Assembly (NCBI RefSeq): GCF_030272615.1
Contig: NC_081412.1
Location: forward strand, 672,399,823 to 672,463,822
Origin: Cryptomeria japonica
Taxonomy: Eukaryota > Streptophyta > Pinopsida > Cupressales > Cupressaceae
Direction: 5' to 3'
DNA: 64,000 nucleotides
Part shown: positions 45,105-57,562 of the stretch, one piece after another
Position numbering within the stretch: the stretch's first letter is position 1
Layout: every line of letters begins with the position of its first letter
Translations under genes and position numbers: made by a program
Notes under the pieces: model-generated
What the model saw: the letters and a program-made list of their open reading frames with translations, nothing else
What the model was told of the DNA's origin: nothing
Database searches by the model: none

Positions 45105-45443
45105 ATGAAAATGGCAAAGGAAGGTCCTGGGGAGTACAATCTAAGCCAACTCTTTTGTGATGGACAAATGCCCATTTCTCCTAGAACACATGGTAAACCA
45201 CAAAGGTTACTTCATATGCCACTGGTCAAACTAGCATGCACTTTGATGCCTTTTATCCTTGGAAAGAGTCAAGCAAAAGAGACCAGAGATGAGGACTTAG
45301 CAGAATGGATTTATAAAGACCCTATCACCACGAAGATCCCACAAGCTAAGCTTCCCATAGATCAATATGGAAAAGGCCTTCTCATTATGCAAAGAATGGG
45401 TTATGATGGTCAGAGTGCATTGGGACCTTGCAAGAAAGGATGA
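45105..45443 (+). pseudogene. E6 G-patch region
   Basis: Plus-strand open stretch of 112 codons. It ends IDQYGKGLLIMQRMGYDGQS, ALGPCKKG, a G-patch whose last part runs into a stop. It is upstream of the T/P-rich linker and RT, the same place as in G1 and E5. Confidence 0.78.
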
Positions 45444-46700
45444 CATGAGCTGCTATAGCTATAATTAAAGCCTAAAGATAACACTAGATTAGGCTTTCAA
45501 AAGGAGATCCTTCCTAAACTCAAATTCAAAGGAAAACCCAGTAAACCTCTATATCAGCCTACTACAAACATAAAGAGGTCACCTTTGATTATATTAGCAA
45601 CACCAAGAACCACACCAACTACCCTAATAAGGCTAAAAATCCCAGCAATATCATCCACAACACCAATCATCCCACCAATCAAACCAACTACTCTATCAAT
45701 AGTAGCAACAACCTCAACAACACCATTAGCAATATTAGAACCCCCACCAGTATCGACAACACTGACAATTCCATCAGGAGAAGCAGATTCAACACTGCCA
45801 ATACTCCCAGTATCGGATTCACTGATCCCCATAATCCTTCCTACAGCACCAATAATTTCATCTACAAACGTCCATCAGTCGGTTACACCTACAATGTTTA
45901 ACTCAAAGGATATCCCAGTATGGTGTAGCAATCGAATACTGGAAAGTGACTCAGAGACCGAATCGCATGAGTGGGAATTTGATTTATAACATCTAAATAC
46001 TTTAGATGAGGAAGATGCATCACCACCTCCACCTCGCAAGGACATCCTATTTACGGAGAAGCACATATAAAGACCTCTTGGGTTCCTGAACTGGAAACAT
46101 CTTCCACAAACCCTACGTCACATCCTACGCCTGATTTAGATAGGGAGAGTACCATCAAAGACCTTCACCACAACATCTTAACCGTCACTAACACATCTTA
46201 CGAACTTAACCTGATCGATGAGGTAATGCCTATTAAACATCCTGAACTCATCGAATGGAACCAACCTAATCCCCCATGCCTTGACCAATTCTAAAATGAT
46301 AAGGTGATCATTGACTTTTTGGAACTAAGGGATAACATACCAAGTAGAGGATCACAAAGCTAGATTCACCATTGAACTAAATAGTGTAGCATATTTTGGG
46401 GCGGATGCCAAACCTTTTAGCTGTAAAAATATAACGATAAAACATGAATCTTCCAGTGAAAACCACACTGTGGCACTACTTGATCCCCAAAAAGTAAAAA
46501 GAAAGAGCGTATCCAATGATGAAAACCTCTATGAGGCACCTGAGGATGAAATCTTTGACATCCTTCCCTCTAGTACACAATAGGAATGATCAACAATCCT
46601 CATTGGGGAAACAAAATAATTCAACGTGGGGACTCCTGAGACTCCTCATCGCATACATCTGGCATCTCTTTTGACTCCAGAGTAACAACCTAAGTTTGTA
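45444..46700 (+). pseudogene. E6 Thr/Pro/Ile-rich linker and RT approach
   Basis: An open stretch of 134 codons (45585-45989) is almost all Thr, Pro, Ile and Ser, and shows short repeated phrases (IIPPIKPTT, IVATTSTTP). It ends with an acidic ESDSETESHEWEFDL. Beyond it several frames carry DLNLIDEVMP-like pieces and stops. It is a spacer in the polyprotein with no known domain. Confidence 0.55.
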
Positions 46701-46748
46701 GAGTTCTTCCAGAAGTGTTAGATCAATTTTGTATGGTCGTATGTAGAC

Positions 46749-47620
46749 ATGTCTGGTCTTGATCTTGATTTAGTCATGCATCTCCTCACTGTAGTAGGAG
46801 GTGCTAAACCTGTCAAACAAAAGCTTCACAAGATGCATCCCCAGATTGTGGTACTAGTCAAGGCAGAACTTAAGAAACTCCTAGATGTTGGTTTTATTAG
46901 ACCAATTGATTACACAGATTGGATATCCAATATTTTACCTATTGTCAAACCAAATGGGGGCATCTTTAACTGTACTAACTTTAGAGATCTAAACAAGGAA
47001 TGTCCTAAGGATGATTTCTCCCTACCCAACATTGACATGGTCATAGATCTAATAGTGGGACATGCAATGCTTTCTCTCGTGGATGGCTTTTCAGGGTACA
47101 ACCAGATAAAGATCACACCAAAGGATCAACATAAGATGACCTTCACATGTCCATGGGGAATATACTGTTGGAATGTAATGCCTTTTGGTCTAAAGAATGT
47201 AGGAGCAACCTATCAAAGAGAAATGACCACCATATTTCATGATATGATGCACACCATCATGGAGGATTATGTCGATGAGTTATTGGAAAAATCCTTAACA
47301 CGAGAAGGTCATCTAGAAATGTTAGATAAAATCTTTGATCGACTAAAATAGTATCATGTTTGACTCAACCCAAAGAAATGTGTCTTTGGAGTAACCTCAA
47401 AGAAACTTCTAGGATAGATTGTCTCAAACAAAGGCATAGAGGTCGACCCAGCAAAAGTCAAGGCAATCATAGACATGGCACCTCCAAGGAACAACAGTCA
47501 GCTAAGGACACTACAAGGGCAGCTACAATCCATCCGAAGATTCATTGCAAAACTGGCAGATAAGTGTCACCCCTTCATGCACCTGTTACACGAAAACATT
47601 CACTTTCAATGGGATGATAG
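46749..47620 (+). pseudogene. pol: E6 reverse transcriptase with altered catalytic site
   Basis: Plus strand: GGAKPVKQKLHKMHPQIVVL, ELKKLLDVGFIRPIDYTDW, NFRDLNKECPKDDFSLPNID, MLSLVDGFSGYNQIKITPKD, CPWGIYCWNVMPFGLKN. The catalytic box reads YVDE (47268-47279), so the last catalytic Asp is Glu. A stop at 47349 is followed by frames with KKCVFGVTSKKLLG-type and NRHGTSKEQQSAKDT shifted pieces. The changed residue alone would be expected to cripple polymerase activity. Confidence 0.92.
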
Positions 47621-47639
47621 ATGCTAGCAAGCATTCTAG

Positions 47640-48570
47640 ATGCTTAAGGATTATCTCATGAATACACCATTGTTGATCCCACAAGATCCAAGTATACCGC
47701 TCTTACTTTATATTTCAGCAACAAATATAGCATTGGGTGTACTACTGGCACATCATAATGCAGAAGGGAAAGAGTGTGTTGTTTACTACATCTCTCGCAC
47801 ATTGGTCAGCTACGAACTCAATTACACAGCTATTGAGCAATCTTGCCTAGCAGTAATCTTGGCAGCCACTTCGCTGAGGCACTACCTGTTGACACATAAA
47901 GTACAACTTATTGCTAAGATTGATCCACTAAAGTACTTACTCAGTAAAGTAGCATTGACAGGTCATTTGGCCAAATGGGTAATGATTCTAAGTGAGTTTG
48001 ACATCGAATATGTGGACCATAAGGCTATCAAGGGCCAAGTTATTGCAGATCAGTTGGCTAATGCACCTCTCATAGGTGATCATCCTCTCATATCCAATTT
48101 TTTGGATGAGGAGATATTCATGATCATAGTAGCACAACCATGGAAACTATACTTTGATGGTTCATATACTAGGCATGGCTCGGGGGCAGGCATTCTGTTT
48201 ATCACACCTCAAGGTGACAGCATCCTGAAGTCTTACAGGCTCAGATTTCCATGTACAAACAACATAGCAGAGTATGAAGCCTTGATCATAGGACTCCGAT
48301 TAGCTATATAATGGAAGTTAAAAGAGCTACAAGTATATGGCAAGTCTCAATTGGTCATTTGACAAGCCATAGACAAATATCAGACCAAGGATGACAAACT
48401 CATGCCGTACAAACAAAAGGTGGACAAATTAAAGGCATCATTTACTACTATCACCCTTGAGAAAATACCTAGAGATCACAATCGAGCTGCTGACACTATG
48501 GCTACTATTGCATCTCTCCTAGATCTCCCATTGAACTCAACATGCTTTGAGTTCTTGGTAGAATAGCTTT
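47640..48570 (+). pseudogene. pol: E6 RNase H and archaeal-type RNase H
   Basis: Plus strand. RNase H: IPLLLYISATNIALGVLLAH, KECVVYYISRTLVSYELNY, SLRHYLLTHKVQLIAKIDPL. Second RNase H: WKLYFDGSYTRHGSGAGILF and NNIAEYEALIIGLRLAI, then a stop at 48309, VYGKSQLVI (the usual Asp is Lys) and NRAADTMATIASLLDLP. The duplicate RNase H confirms Tat affiliation. Confidence 0.9.
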
Positions 48571-48599
48571 GGATTCTAGCTTATGATATCCCTGAAACC

Positions 48600-49846
48600 G
48601 AGATGATATGTCGCCTTGTTAGTTTTGAATCCCCATGGTATGGTGAGTTTTACACCTATCTCCACAATCACACACTTCCTCCTAACCAATTGAATAACCA
48701 ACGTAAAACCTTCATTCACCAAACCTCTCGATACACCATCATTGCCGAAACCCTATACCGACGCAGTCTTGATTGTACTCTCCTTCAATGTTTGGAACAA
48801 GATGAGACAAAAAAGGCCTTCGAAGAGGTCCATGAAGGAATTTGTGGGACTCACTCAAGTGGTCCTTCACTAGCCAAGAAGATCATACGTGCTAGATACT
48901 ATTGACCGTCCATGGAAAAGGATTCCTACTATTTTGTCTGAAAATTCAAAATATGCCAAGTTCATGGAGACCTAATACATGCACCAGCATAGGAATTGCA
49001 GCCAATCACAACACCATGGCCCTTTTGTCAATGGGGACTTGACCTTGTGGGTAAAATCCATCATCCTCATCCAACGGCTATAAATTCATTATAACCACCA
49101 CCAAATATTTCACAAAGTGGATCAAAGCTGTTCCAGTTACCCTTGTCACCGACAAGCAGATCACCTCATTTATCCTTTATTACATCATCTGCCGGTATGG
49201 TGTACCCATGTGCATCATCATAGATAACGGGCTTCCTTTCAAAAATCAGGATGTCTATGAGCTTTGTGAGAAGTTTCACATCCAACACAACTTTTCCACT
49301 CCCTATTAACCACAAGGAAATGTTTAGGTTGAAGCATCGAACAAAAACATATTGAGAATCCTCAAGAATATAGTCAATGATGTCGGCCATGAATGGCATG
49401 TTCAATTAAATCTAGCACTATGGGTGTATTGAACTAGTATTTGAACCCCTATAGGTGCAACTCCTTACTCACTGGTATATAGTTCATAAGCCATCGTTCT
49501 TATTGAGGTTGAGATACCATCTCTACGGGTTTCCTTACATAATTTGATAGATGGTGAAGCATACAGAGTCTCACATCTCCAAGATTTAGAGCTCCTTGAT
49601 GAGAAATGACAAGCTACATACAATCACCTCAAGGCCTATCAATAGTGAATGAGCAGAAGCTATAATCATCAGGTTAGGCCTTGTACATTTGAGGTAGGTG
49701 ATCTTGTTCTTCAAGAGAATCCTTGTAACCAACCAAATAGAGAACATCAGGGAAATTTTGAATCAAACTATTGGGTCCATATGTTATCACTGTTGTATTT
49801 GGGTCTAGGGCATATTAGTTGGCTACTTCAGAAGGAGAACTACTAG
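48600..49846 (+). pseudogene. pol: E6 integrase
   Basis: Plus strand. Zinc region: AFEEVHEGICGTHSSGPSLA, KKIIRARYY. Core: CQWGLDLVGKI (about 49034), IIIDNGLPFKNQDVYELCEK, VEASNKNILRILKNIVND (Glu at about 49331). C-terminal end: CTFEVGDLVLQENPCNQPNR and FESNYW. Many stops. It ends near the GPY domain. Confidence 0.88.
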
Positions 49847-52009
49847 TAGATCTGATGAACAGCATGCACCTCAAACGGTTTTATACATAAGCTGTATAGA
49901 ACATAGACCCCATACATAACAGAAAAACACCAAAAACATTCAGACAAATGTCCTGAAGAAAATACAAAAAAATAAAAAATAAAAAAAAGTAAAGAAAAAT
50001 CATACATACAAATGGTGAACAACCACTCTGGTGGCACCTTGGGTAAGTGCGATGATGAAAACTTGGCAAACAGGTGCCACTCATAAAGGCTATGGCTCCA
50101 TTGTCTTTCAGAATTGTTGCGATCACATTCATTGCATCCACTCACCCATCAGTCCACACCATGGCTTGTTACTAATCTGCAATCAAGGATAGTACTTCAT
50201 GCGTCTTGCATCCCGTTTTTTCATAGCCATGTCTAAACTAGGGGCAATGCTCTTAACCTATTTGATGGAAGTGGATTCTGCATTACTGGTGATTCATTGA
50301 GTTCTTCATTCAAAACTGTCTCACAAAATACCAAAAACATCCAAAAACAATAACCAAAAATAACAAAAAAAAAAAAAAAAGTCAATCAAAAACATGGCAA
50401 CATATTGTACATACACAATCGCAAACAAACACCAAGCAAACATTTTGAGTTACTCAAATGATAATTACTTATCACATCAACCAAACAATCAACATCAATA
50501 TGCAAACTGTCTTAACAAGGATGCATCCTTCCTTACCCAAAACAAAGACATGATACAATTTTTCTTTGACAAGAAAATTATGTTTAAGCTATCAAGTACT
50601 TGGTCAGTTTGATATGGTATTTATTCATTTATATCAGGTTCCTATGCTACTTCGAGATATCCACAAGTGATTAGAGTGGCCAAGATGGTTCCCAAGAAAT
50701 GTTTATGTATCTTCTGTGAATTATTCCAATGAAGTTTTGGGGCATGTACTAATGGTGTCTACATGGGAAGTTCACTAAGCTATGTGATCTTATGCAAAAT
50801 ACAGTCATAGATCACAATGGCTTGCTGACTACAGCATATACCTCGACCATATGAGCATGAACCATTATGGAGGGTCCATATTCTTTATTCTTTATTTATG
50901 TTGTTTGTTTGCAGGTACAATGCTCCATCCTTGGTTTCTACTACCTCGTCCAAGATCGATACTACCATGCTCAATGATGAAAAATAAAATCACTATGGAT
51001 CGTCATTCTATCTCATATGTATATATTGTATTTCATTGCATTCCATCCATCCATACATTCATGAATAGTTGCATATCATTCATACATAGTAATAACAATG
51101 GGTGCATACTCTATTTTGCTCTTCTTCCATAGGAATAGGTCCTCCATATCTTCTATCTAACATTGAATCCACCCTCTCACCCTCCCTATCTTGATCATCA
51201 ACATCATCATAAATCCCTTCATCGTTTCCCATCAATCCTATACGCAAGCCACTTACACTGTCTACACAGGCACATCGACTCACACACACCTAGACTATCA
51301 ATAGATACTCTGATCAAGTTTCTTTGGGTCTTAGCAGGTAATCGATCATGGCAAACCTAGACTACAATAGGCATTTGTCATAATGACCTAGTCTCAGCGG
51401 GGCTACCATGATTCCCCACAACCATCCATCGCACACACACACTATAAATTGATCAACCAATCAAACACAATCACAACAGACAATTACATCAATTGTCTAA
51501 GTCTCAATGAGTATTTTGCTTCAAATACCTTGACTTCATTGGGCAATTACATCAATTGTCTAAGTCACCAATAGGTCACTTTGATTCACTTACTCAAACT
51601 TTATCCTATCCAAGTGACTAACTAACATCAACTATCATGCTTTGACTCGACCAGGGAAATTAAACCAATTGTACCTAATTGTTCAACAAATTTTAATCAA
51701 TTATATAGCATCAATCAAAAGCACATGCCACATTTGCACCGTATATTTTGCCTGACCTAAAGGTACTCACTGGCTTGTTTTTTCTCCGCTTCACTCCATT
51801 TTCTCCCATTTTTTCCCCGTTATTGCTAATTTCTTCTATTCTACCCCCCCTCCACTTCTTGTTCTTTTTCGAGAGATCGCCCGATTTTTCAAAATTTTCG
51901 GCCCATCTCTCGAGGGGGCATACCACCCATTAAATTGACATTTTATGGGGCATATTTCTTCTCACCTATTTTTCTTTCTTTGAAACCACGCGATAAACCA
52001 CACTATCTC
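49847..52009 (+). other. E6 3' region
   Basis: 2.2 kb between integrase and purine tract without a recognisable gene on either strand. It has a poly-A run of 17 or so at about 50364-50381 and an A-rich block with 'aaaaataaaaaataaaa' near 49960-50000. Unlike G1, no PMD gene lies here. Confidence 0.55.
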
Positions 52010-52022
52010 AAAGAGGGGCAAA
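52010..52022 (+). other. E6 polypurine tract
   Basis: AAAGAGGGGCAAA, directly before the 3' LTR. Confidence 0.88.
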
Positions 52023-53541
52023 TGTAGTAACATAAATCTGTCCAGTTTAATTAAATGAATATTTACTATTTATTTGATTAAAAATCCATTAGCCATAAGT
52101 TAATTAAATTAATATTTAATTAATTCATCTTCAAATCATTCTCCTATTAATTAAATAAATTATTCAATTCATTTTAATTAATTCATTAAACCAAATTAAC
52201 AATCAATTAAATGAATAAATCCTATTTATTTCATTTAACCCCCTTTCCTCTTTTAAATAAATTAAACAAAACATTTATTTAAATCATTAAATCCCCCCCC
52301 CCCCACTTGCATTCTCCTAAAAATGCAACTTGCACCTATTTGTTGAAATAAATGAATTTAATTTTAATAAAAATCCTATTTTCCCTCAACCACCAAACCC
52401 ACTTACAATCCTAAATCCCCTTGTAGATTCTTCTAACCCCTTCCCAATTATCCTAATCAATCCCATAATTATTGTCACATTCCTAAGCAACTTGAAGTCA
52501 CTTCTCAAAGACTCCAAAGTCTTTGAAAATGATTTAATGCTTTATGTGTTCAACAAGCCAACCTCTAAAGTCTTGCAAACCACTAATGGCTCTTACATGA
52601 CCATTAATGGCTCTTACATAATCATTTATAGCTAAATCCACTTGCACCCATGGTTAGGGAATTTTTGCCTAAATCAACCCTCATGTGACCCATGTGTCTT
52701 CTCAAGCATGTATTTCTTTGACCATGGTTATCCTCACTAACTCTTGCAGAAGAGTTTATCCATTGGATAAAAGCATTATTCTTTGAATAATGAATTTATT
52801 CACTCAACCAAGCATTAACCTTACCTCCTAAGTTAACCCTCTAGTCATGTCAAGCATTGAATGCTTATTCCCTCTCCTCTCAACCCATCTCATGTTGATA
52901 TTTGTCATCCTAGGATTGGGTTGAAAGCCCTCACATGGATTGAATATCTTTCAATCCTAACCCTTGTTGAGATTACTCAATCTCAACCCTCCATTGCTCC
53001 ATTTTACCTATAAATAGAGCTCACATTCCTCATTTTCAAATCCTCAAGCATTTAGCATTCTTAGCCATAATCCTAAAAAAATCTTGTATGCATTTAATCT
53101 ATAGTCAATTTTAGAGGGCATTTTATCATAAATCACTAATATATTGTCATTTTGGACTAAAATAAATCTTAGTTCATTTCATAGCATATCTAATTAGTTT
53201 ATTTTACACTTGCATAGAATAGTTAAAGCATTTCAATCTTGAATCTCCATAAGACATCCATAGTGCAAAAAGTTGTTGAGAGCTACACTAATTTGGAACT
53301 TGGAGAGGAGAGGAACAAGGGAGGAGGAACTACAAGTATGGTAGAAGATATTTGGAGATGTCTTCTTGCATTTATTTTCATAGTTAAATGCTTTAGTCTA
53401 TTTTTATTGTCTCTCTTGGTATGCCTGCTTAGATTAGTCTTTGGTTGATTAACAGTAACATTTCTCTTGGTTTATTGTGTTTCTTATGTGTTATATGACC
53501 ACAGGTTTTTGTCTCACATAACCCCATTTTGCAGAGCATCA
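52023..53541 (+). repeat. E6 3' LTR
   Basis: 1519 bp, begins TGTAGTAACATAAATC and ends GCAGAGCATCA. TATA box CTATAAATA at 53008-53016. It has about 28 extra bases of 'taattaaattaat' type near 52100 and a longer poly-C tract near 52294. Confidence 0.95.
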
Positions 53542-54075
53542 ACAACAATTAATCTTTCACACAGGTTGTGTCATGTTACCAACATCATGGAGACTTACCG
53601 TCGATCACCATCATATCAAAAATCATTATCGGTTGAGTGAATTCATCAGTGGTCCTAAAACCCTAATAAAACCTTGGCATAACTCCATCAGAAATTCAAA
53701 ACATGCCTTCTGGTAATCAACATAGGATGTGGTTCCAGTCACATACACAAATCCATCATAAAATCTTATGTCTCAAACCACAAGTCTCCAACCATCATCA
53801 ATTTACCGATTCCATCAAAATATTTTCATTTACCGGTTGAAGTCCTAATTCTCAATCCTGCTAGTAAACCCTATCATACTTACAAATTCTAAATCCAATA
53901 GACCAAATTACTTATCCAACAAGTCAGACATCAAAATTCATCTGTAACCATCATCAAACATTAATTGACATAGGTTGCCATCAATGACAACACAAATAAC
54001 TGATCATGTCATCATCAATCTTCTACGGAGACAGTCATCAACTCATCTGCATCAAATATGCCAATCATGCCAACA
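53542..54075 (-). mobile_element. E7 3' LTR, right part
   Basis: Resumes after E6 with the duplicate ACAAC. It ends GCCAACA, followed by the purine tract (minus strand CCAAAGGGGGAGAT, 54076-54089) that also adjoins the C0 and C1 LTRs. The stretch 54090-54461 is spacer before the pol stop. Confidence 0.75.
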
Positions 54076-54461
54076 ATCTCCCCCTTTGGCATTTTTGGAA
54101 ACACCAATTAGTTATGCAATCAATATACAATCATATATGCCAATCATTTGCATCTTAGCACATTATTTGTCAGTCCCTGCATGTGCTAGTCTTCATTGTC
54201 TTTTCTTCTCTTCAAGCCTGATAATCAGATTTCTTTTTCTTCATAACTAATTAGCTGATTTCTTTTTCTTCTCCCCCTTTGACAACAATGCCAAAGTAAA
54301 TAAAAATGCATCACTTGACTTCAATATGACTAGAACTATAAATCATATCATACTGCATTAGAGTCGCTTCCCCTATGAAGTAGCTCACATCTTCATCAAT
54401 CCTTAGTGAAGAGTAAACATGAAATCCACAAGATTGATGCAACTCTATAATATCAGTTCTT

Positions 54462-55830
54462 CTAGTGTAGGGGTCTAACCCCTAATTTATTTCTGACAAA
54501 CTCAAAAGTAGTCTTTGGCAATGGTTTAGTAAAGATATTAGCTAACTGATCTTTACTCTTCACATACTCCATCTTTACCTACTTCTCCTGAACTCTTTCC
54601 CTTAAGAAATGATACTTCAACTCTATATGCTTGGTTCTTGCATGAAGTACATGATTCTTAGAAATATTTATTGCACTCGTATTGTCACAATAGATAGTCA
54701 ATGGTTCAGACATATCTATCTTGAATCCTTCTAGCACATGTCTCATCCATATGGCCTACATGCAATTCATGGATGCAACAACATACTCATCTTTAGTTGT
54801 AGATTGAGAAACATAAGTTTTTTTCTTGCTTGTCCATGCAACAAGTCTTCCTCCAAGTAGAAAAGCTCCATCGGTTGTGCTTTTCCTATCATCCACATTG
54901 CCTACCCAATCTACTTTAGTAAAAACATCTAAAGTGAATTTCCTTTGTAGGGATACCATAATCTATAGTCTAATGTTCCTTTAAGATATCGAAAAATCCT
55001 CTTAACAACCACCATGTGACTTTCTTTGGGCTCTTTTTGGAATCTTACAACTAACCCAACATCATGAGCAATGTTCGATCTGCTATGTACAACATAACAT
55101 AGTTTACCTATCATAGACATCTATTCTTTTTCACTAACATCAGGTGAGTCATCTTGCTTTGTCAACTTGTAACCTGTTACCATCGGTGTACCTACTGATT
55201 TACAGTCTTCTATGCCAAAGGTTTTCAACACCTATTTAATATACTTCTTTGATAGATAAAAATACCACCATCTAATTGTTGGATCTATAATCCAATAAAG
55301 AACTTTATTTCACCGATTAGAGGCATCTCGAATCCCTTTTTCATCTCATTAGCAAAGTCCATACTCATATTATCATGTCCACCAAAAATTATGTCATCTA
55401 CAAATACTTCAACTATTAGCATCTTGTCTCTATCATTTTTTTAGATAAATATTACCATCCTCACTAGTATGCTGGAATCCAATCTTGATAAAATGTGCAT
55501 GTAATCTCTCATACCATGCTCTCGGTGCCTATTCTAGACCATACAAAGCTTTATGTAATTTACATACCATGTCCTTATCATCGGTCAAGGAAAAACCATC
55601 TGGTTGTTCAATGTATACTTCCTCTTCAAGAATTTCATTCAAAAGGCTGACTTGACATCCATTTGGTAGACTTTGAATCCCTTATATGTAGCAAATGTTA
55701 GCAACATCCTTACTCCTTCCAATCTTGCAACCGGTGTAAAATTTTCACGATAGTCTTCACCTTCATCCTATGCATATCCTTTGCAGACTAACCTTGTCTT
55801 ATTTCTTACCACTTTTCCATATTCATTTAA
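54462..55830 (-). pseudogene. pol: E7 copia RT and RNase H
   Basis: Minus strand. RNase H: GAFLLGGRLVAWTSKKKTYV, SQSTTKDEYVVASMNCM, LTIYCDNTSAINISKN, HARTKHIELKYHFLRERVQE, ANIFTKPLPKTTFEFVRNKL. RT: MSMIGKLCYVVHSRSNIAHD, LLGLK-type region with stops, and catalytic FVDDII near 55391-55411. Stops and shifts occur at 54756, 55125, 55440 and others. The protein is closely related to C1. Confidence 0.88.
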
Positions 55831-57207
55831 TTTATTCCTAAAGACCTATTTAGTTCCAATAACATTCTTGTCCTTTGGTCTAGAACAAGTGACCATGTCT
55901 GATTTTTCTCTATTTGATCTAATTCCTCATTCATTGCTTTCACCCAATCATCATATTTGAGTGCTTCCTTAACTATCTTGGGTTCCATTGTGGAGATCAA
56001 ACAAGAATTTTCTCTAGTCTTCCTCTTGGTTTGCACACCTGCATTCTTATCACCAATTATTTGGTCCTGAGAGTGATTTAATCTCACATATCTAGGTATA
56101 GTTTGTGTCGGTTATGCATCTTCCTCATCTTCATTGTCCCCGCTTACCGGTTGAGTGCCTAAAACTGCATTTTCCAGTTGATCATTATTCAGTGCTTCCC
56201 ATTCAAAGATCACTCGTCTTTCTTCATTATCATCTTTTTCAGGTTCATACCCGCTTGATCCTTTAGATTTATTTGACAAATCATCCACCTTCACATTAAC
56301 ACTTTCAACTATTTTCTTAGTTCTCTTATTATAGCATTTATATGCTTTGCTTTTAGAATAATAACCAAGAAATGTTCCTTCATCATATTTTGAATCAAAC
56401 TTTCCAGTGTAGTTATCCTTTCTAATAAAACATTGACTTCCAGAGATTTTGAAATAACTAACACAAGGAGTTTTACCATAAAATAGCTCATAAGGTGTCT
56501 TATTGTTGTCTTTCTTTACAAGTATCTGATTTATTATGTAGATTGCAATACTTACCACTTCTCTTCAAAACATCTTAGGCATGTTACTTTGTAATAACAT
56601 TGTTCTAGCAACATCAACAATTGTTCTGTTCATCCTTTCTGCTACACCATTTTGTTGTGGTGTCCTTGGAGCAGACATTTGTCTTTTGATACGCTCCTCA
56701 TCACAATACTTGACAAACTCATCAGATGTGAATTATCCTCCTCAATCAGATCTTAAACATTTCAAGTTTTTACCAGTCTCATTCTCAACTAGAGCTTTAA
56801 ATGCTTTAAATTTACTAAAAGTTTCAGAATTCTCTTTTAGGAATGTAAACCATATCATCTTAGAATAGTCATCGGTAAAAAGCATGAAATACATATCACC
56901 AAAATAGCTTATTTCTCTCATAGGACCACAAAGATCAGTATGAACCGAATCCAAAATGTTTTTAGATGTACACTTTTTTCTCTTAAATGAAATTGAGTTC
57001 ATCTTACCAATTTGACAGTCTTTCCAAATCACATTATCTGGTTTAACAGTTTGTGGTAATCCTCTCACAACTAGACTTGCTTGCCTTCACCAAGTTATCA
57101 AAATTCATATGACAACATCTCTTATGCCACAACTAGCTATCTTCCATCTTTACAAATAGACAATTATTGATATTAGCATTTAAATGAAATAAGTTACTGC
57201 TTGTTTG
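55831..57207 (-). pseudogene. pol: E7 copia integrase and RT start
   Basis: Minus strand. DDWVKAMNEELDQIEKNQTW opens RT (56087-55827). The integrase part shows TPYELFYGKTPCVSYFKISG, CFIRKDNYTGKFDSKYDEG, FLGYYSKSKAYKCYNKRTKK, and further up WKDCQIGKMNSISFKRKKCT, SVHTDLCGPMREISYFGDMY, KALVENETGKNLKCLRSD. It stops abruptly at about 57207, within the pre-integrase region (HLNANINNCLFVKM), where unrelated sequence begins. Confidence 0.9.
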
Positions 57208-57562
57208 TGGGTAAGTGCACCAAAATGGTGAACAGAAAAGTGGCCACATGCCAAAAAAAACCAATTTTTTCATAACCTGTGCGGGTTATGAAAGTTCAAA
57301 AATGTGCTAGCCAAAAACAATTTAAAAAACAAAAATTTATTCAAAACCCATACGGATTTTGAGGAACATTTTATTTTTAAATAAAAAATTAAAAGTTTCT
57401 CAAAACCCCGAAACATTATTTTTTTGTTTAGGCCATAAGTTTTGGCCATTTTCAATGCCAAAACCCATAGAACAGTAGTAGGAGAAAGCCAAAAAACCAT
57501 AGAACCCCGCATGGGTTTACAATTATTTTGGATTTTCCCAACATTGAGAGCAATTTTCAACA

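Larger units (their letters stand above)
38387..53541 (+). mobile_element. E6: complete Ty3/gypsy element of the Tat type
   Basis: A 15,155-bp element with LTRs at 38387-39884 and 52023-53541, flanked by ACAAC on both sides (38382-38386 and 53542-53546). Order: LTR, primer site, long leader, pre-gag ORF, gag with knuckle, protease, G-patch, T/P-rich linker, RT, RNase H, archaeal-type RNase H, integrase, 2.2-kb 3' region, purine tract, LTR. The pre-gag ORF and second RNase H recall Ogre and other Tat elements. All larger frames carry stops, so it is not autonomous now. Confidence 0.95.
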
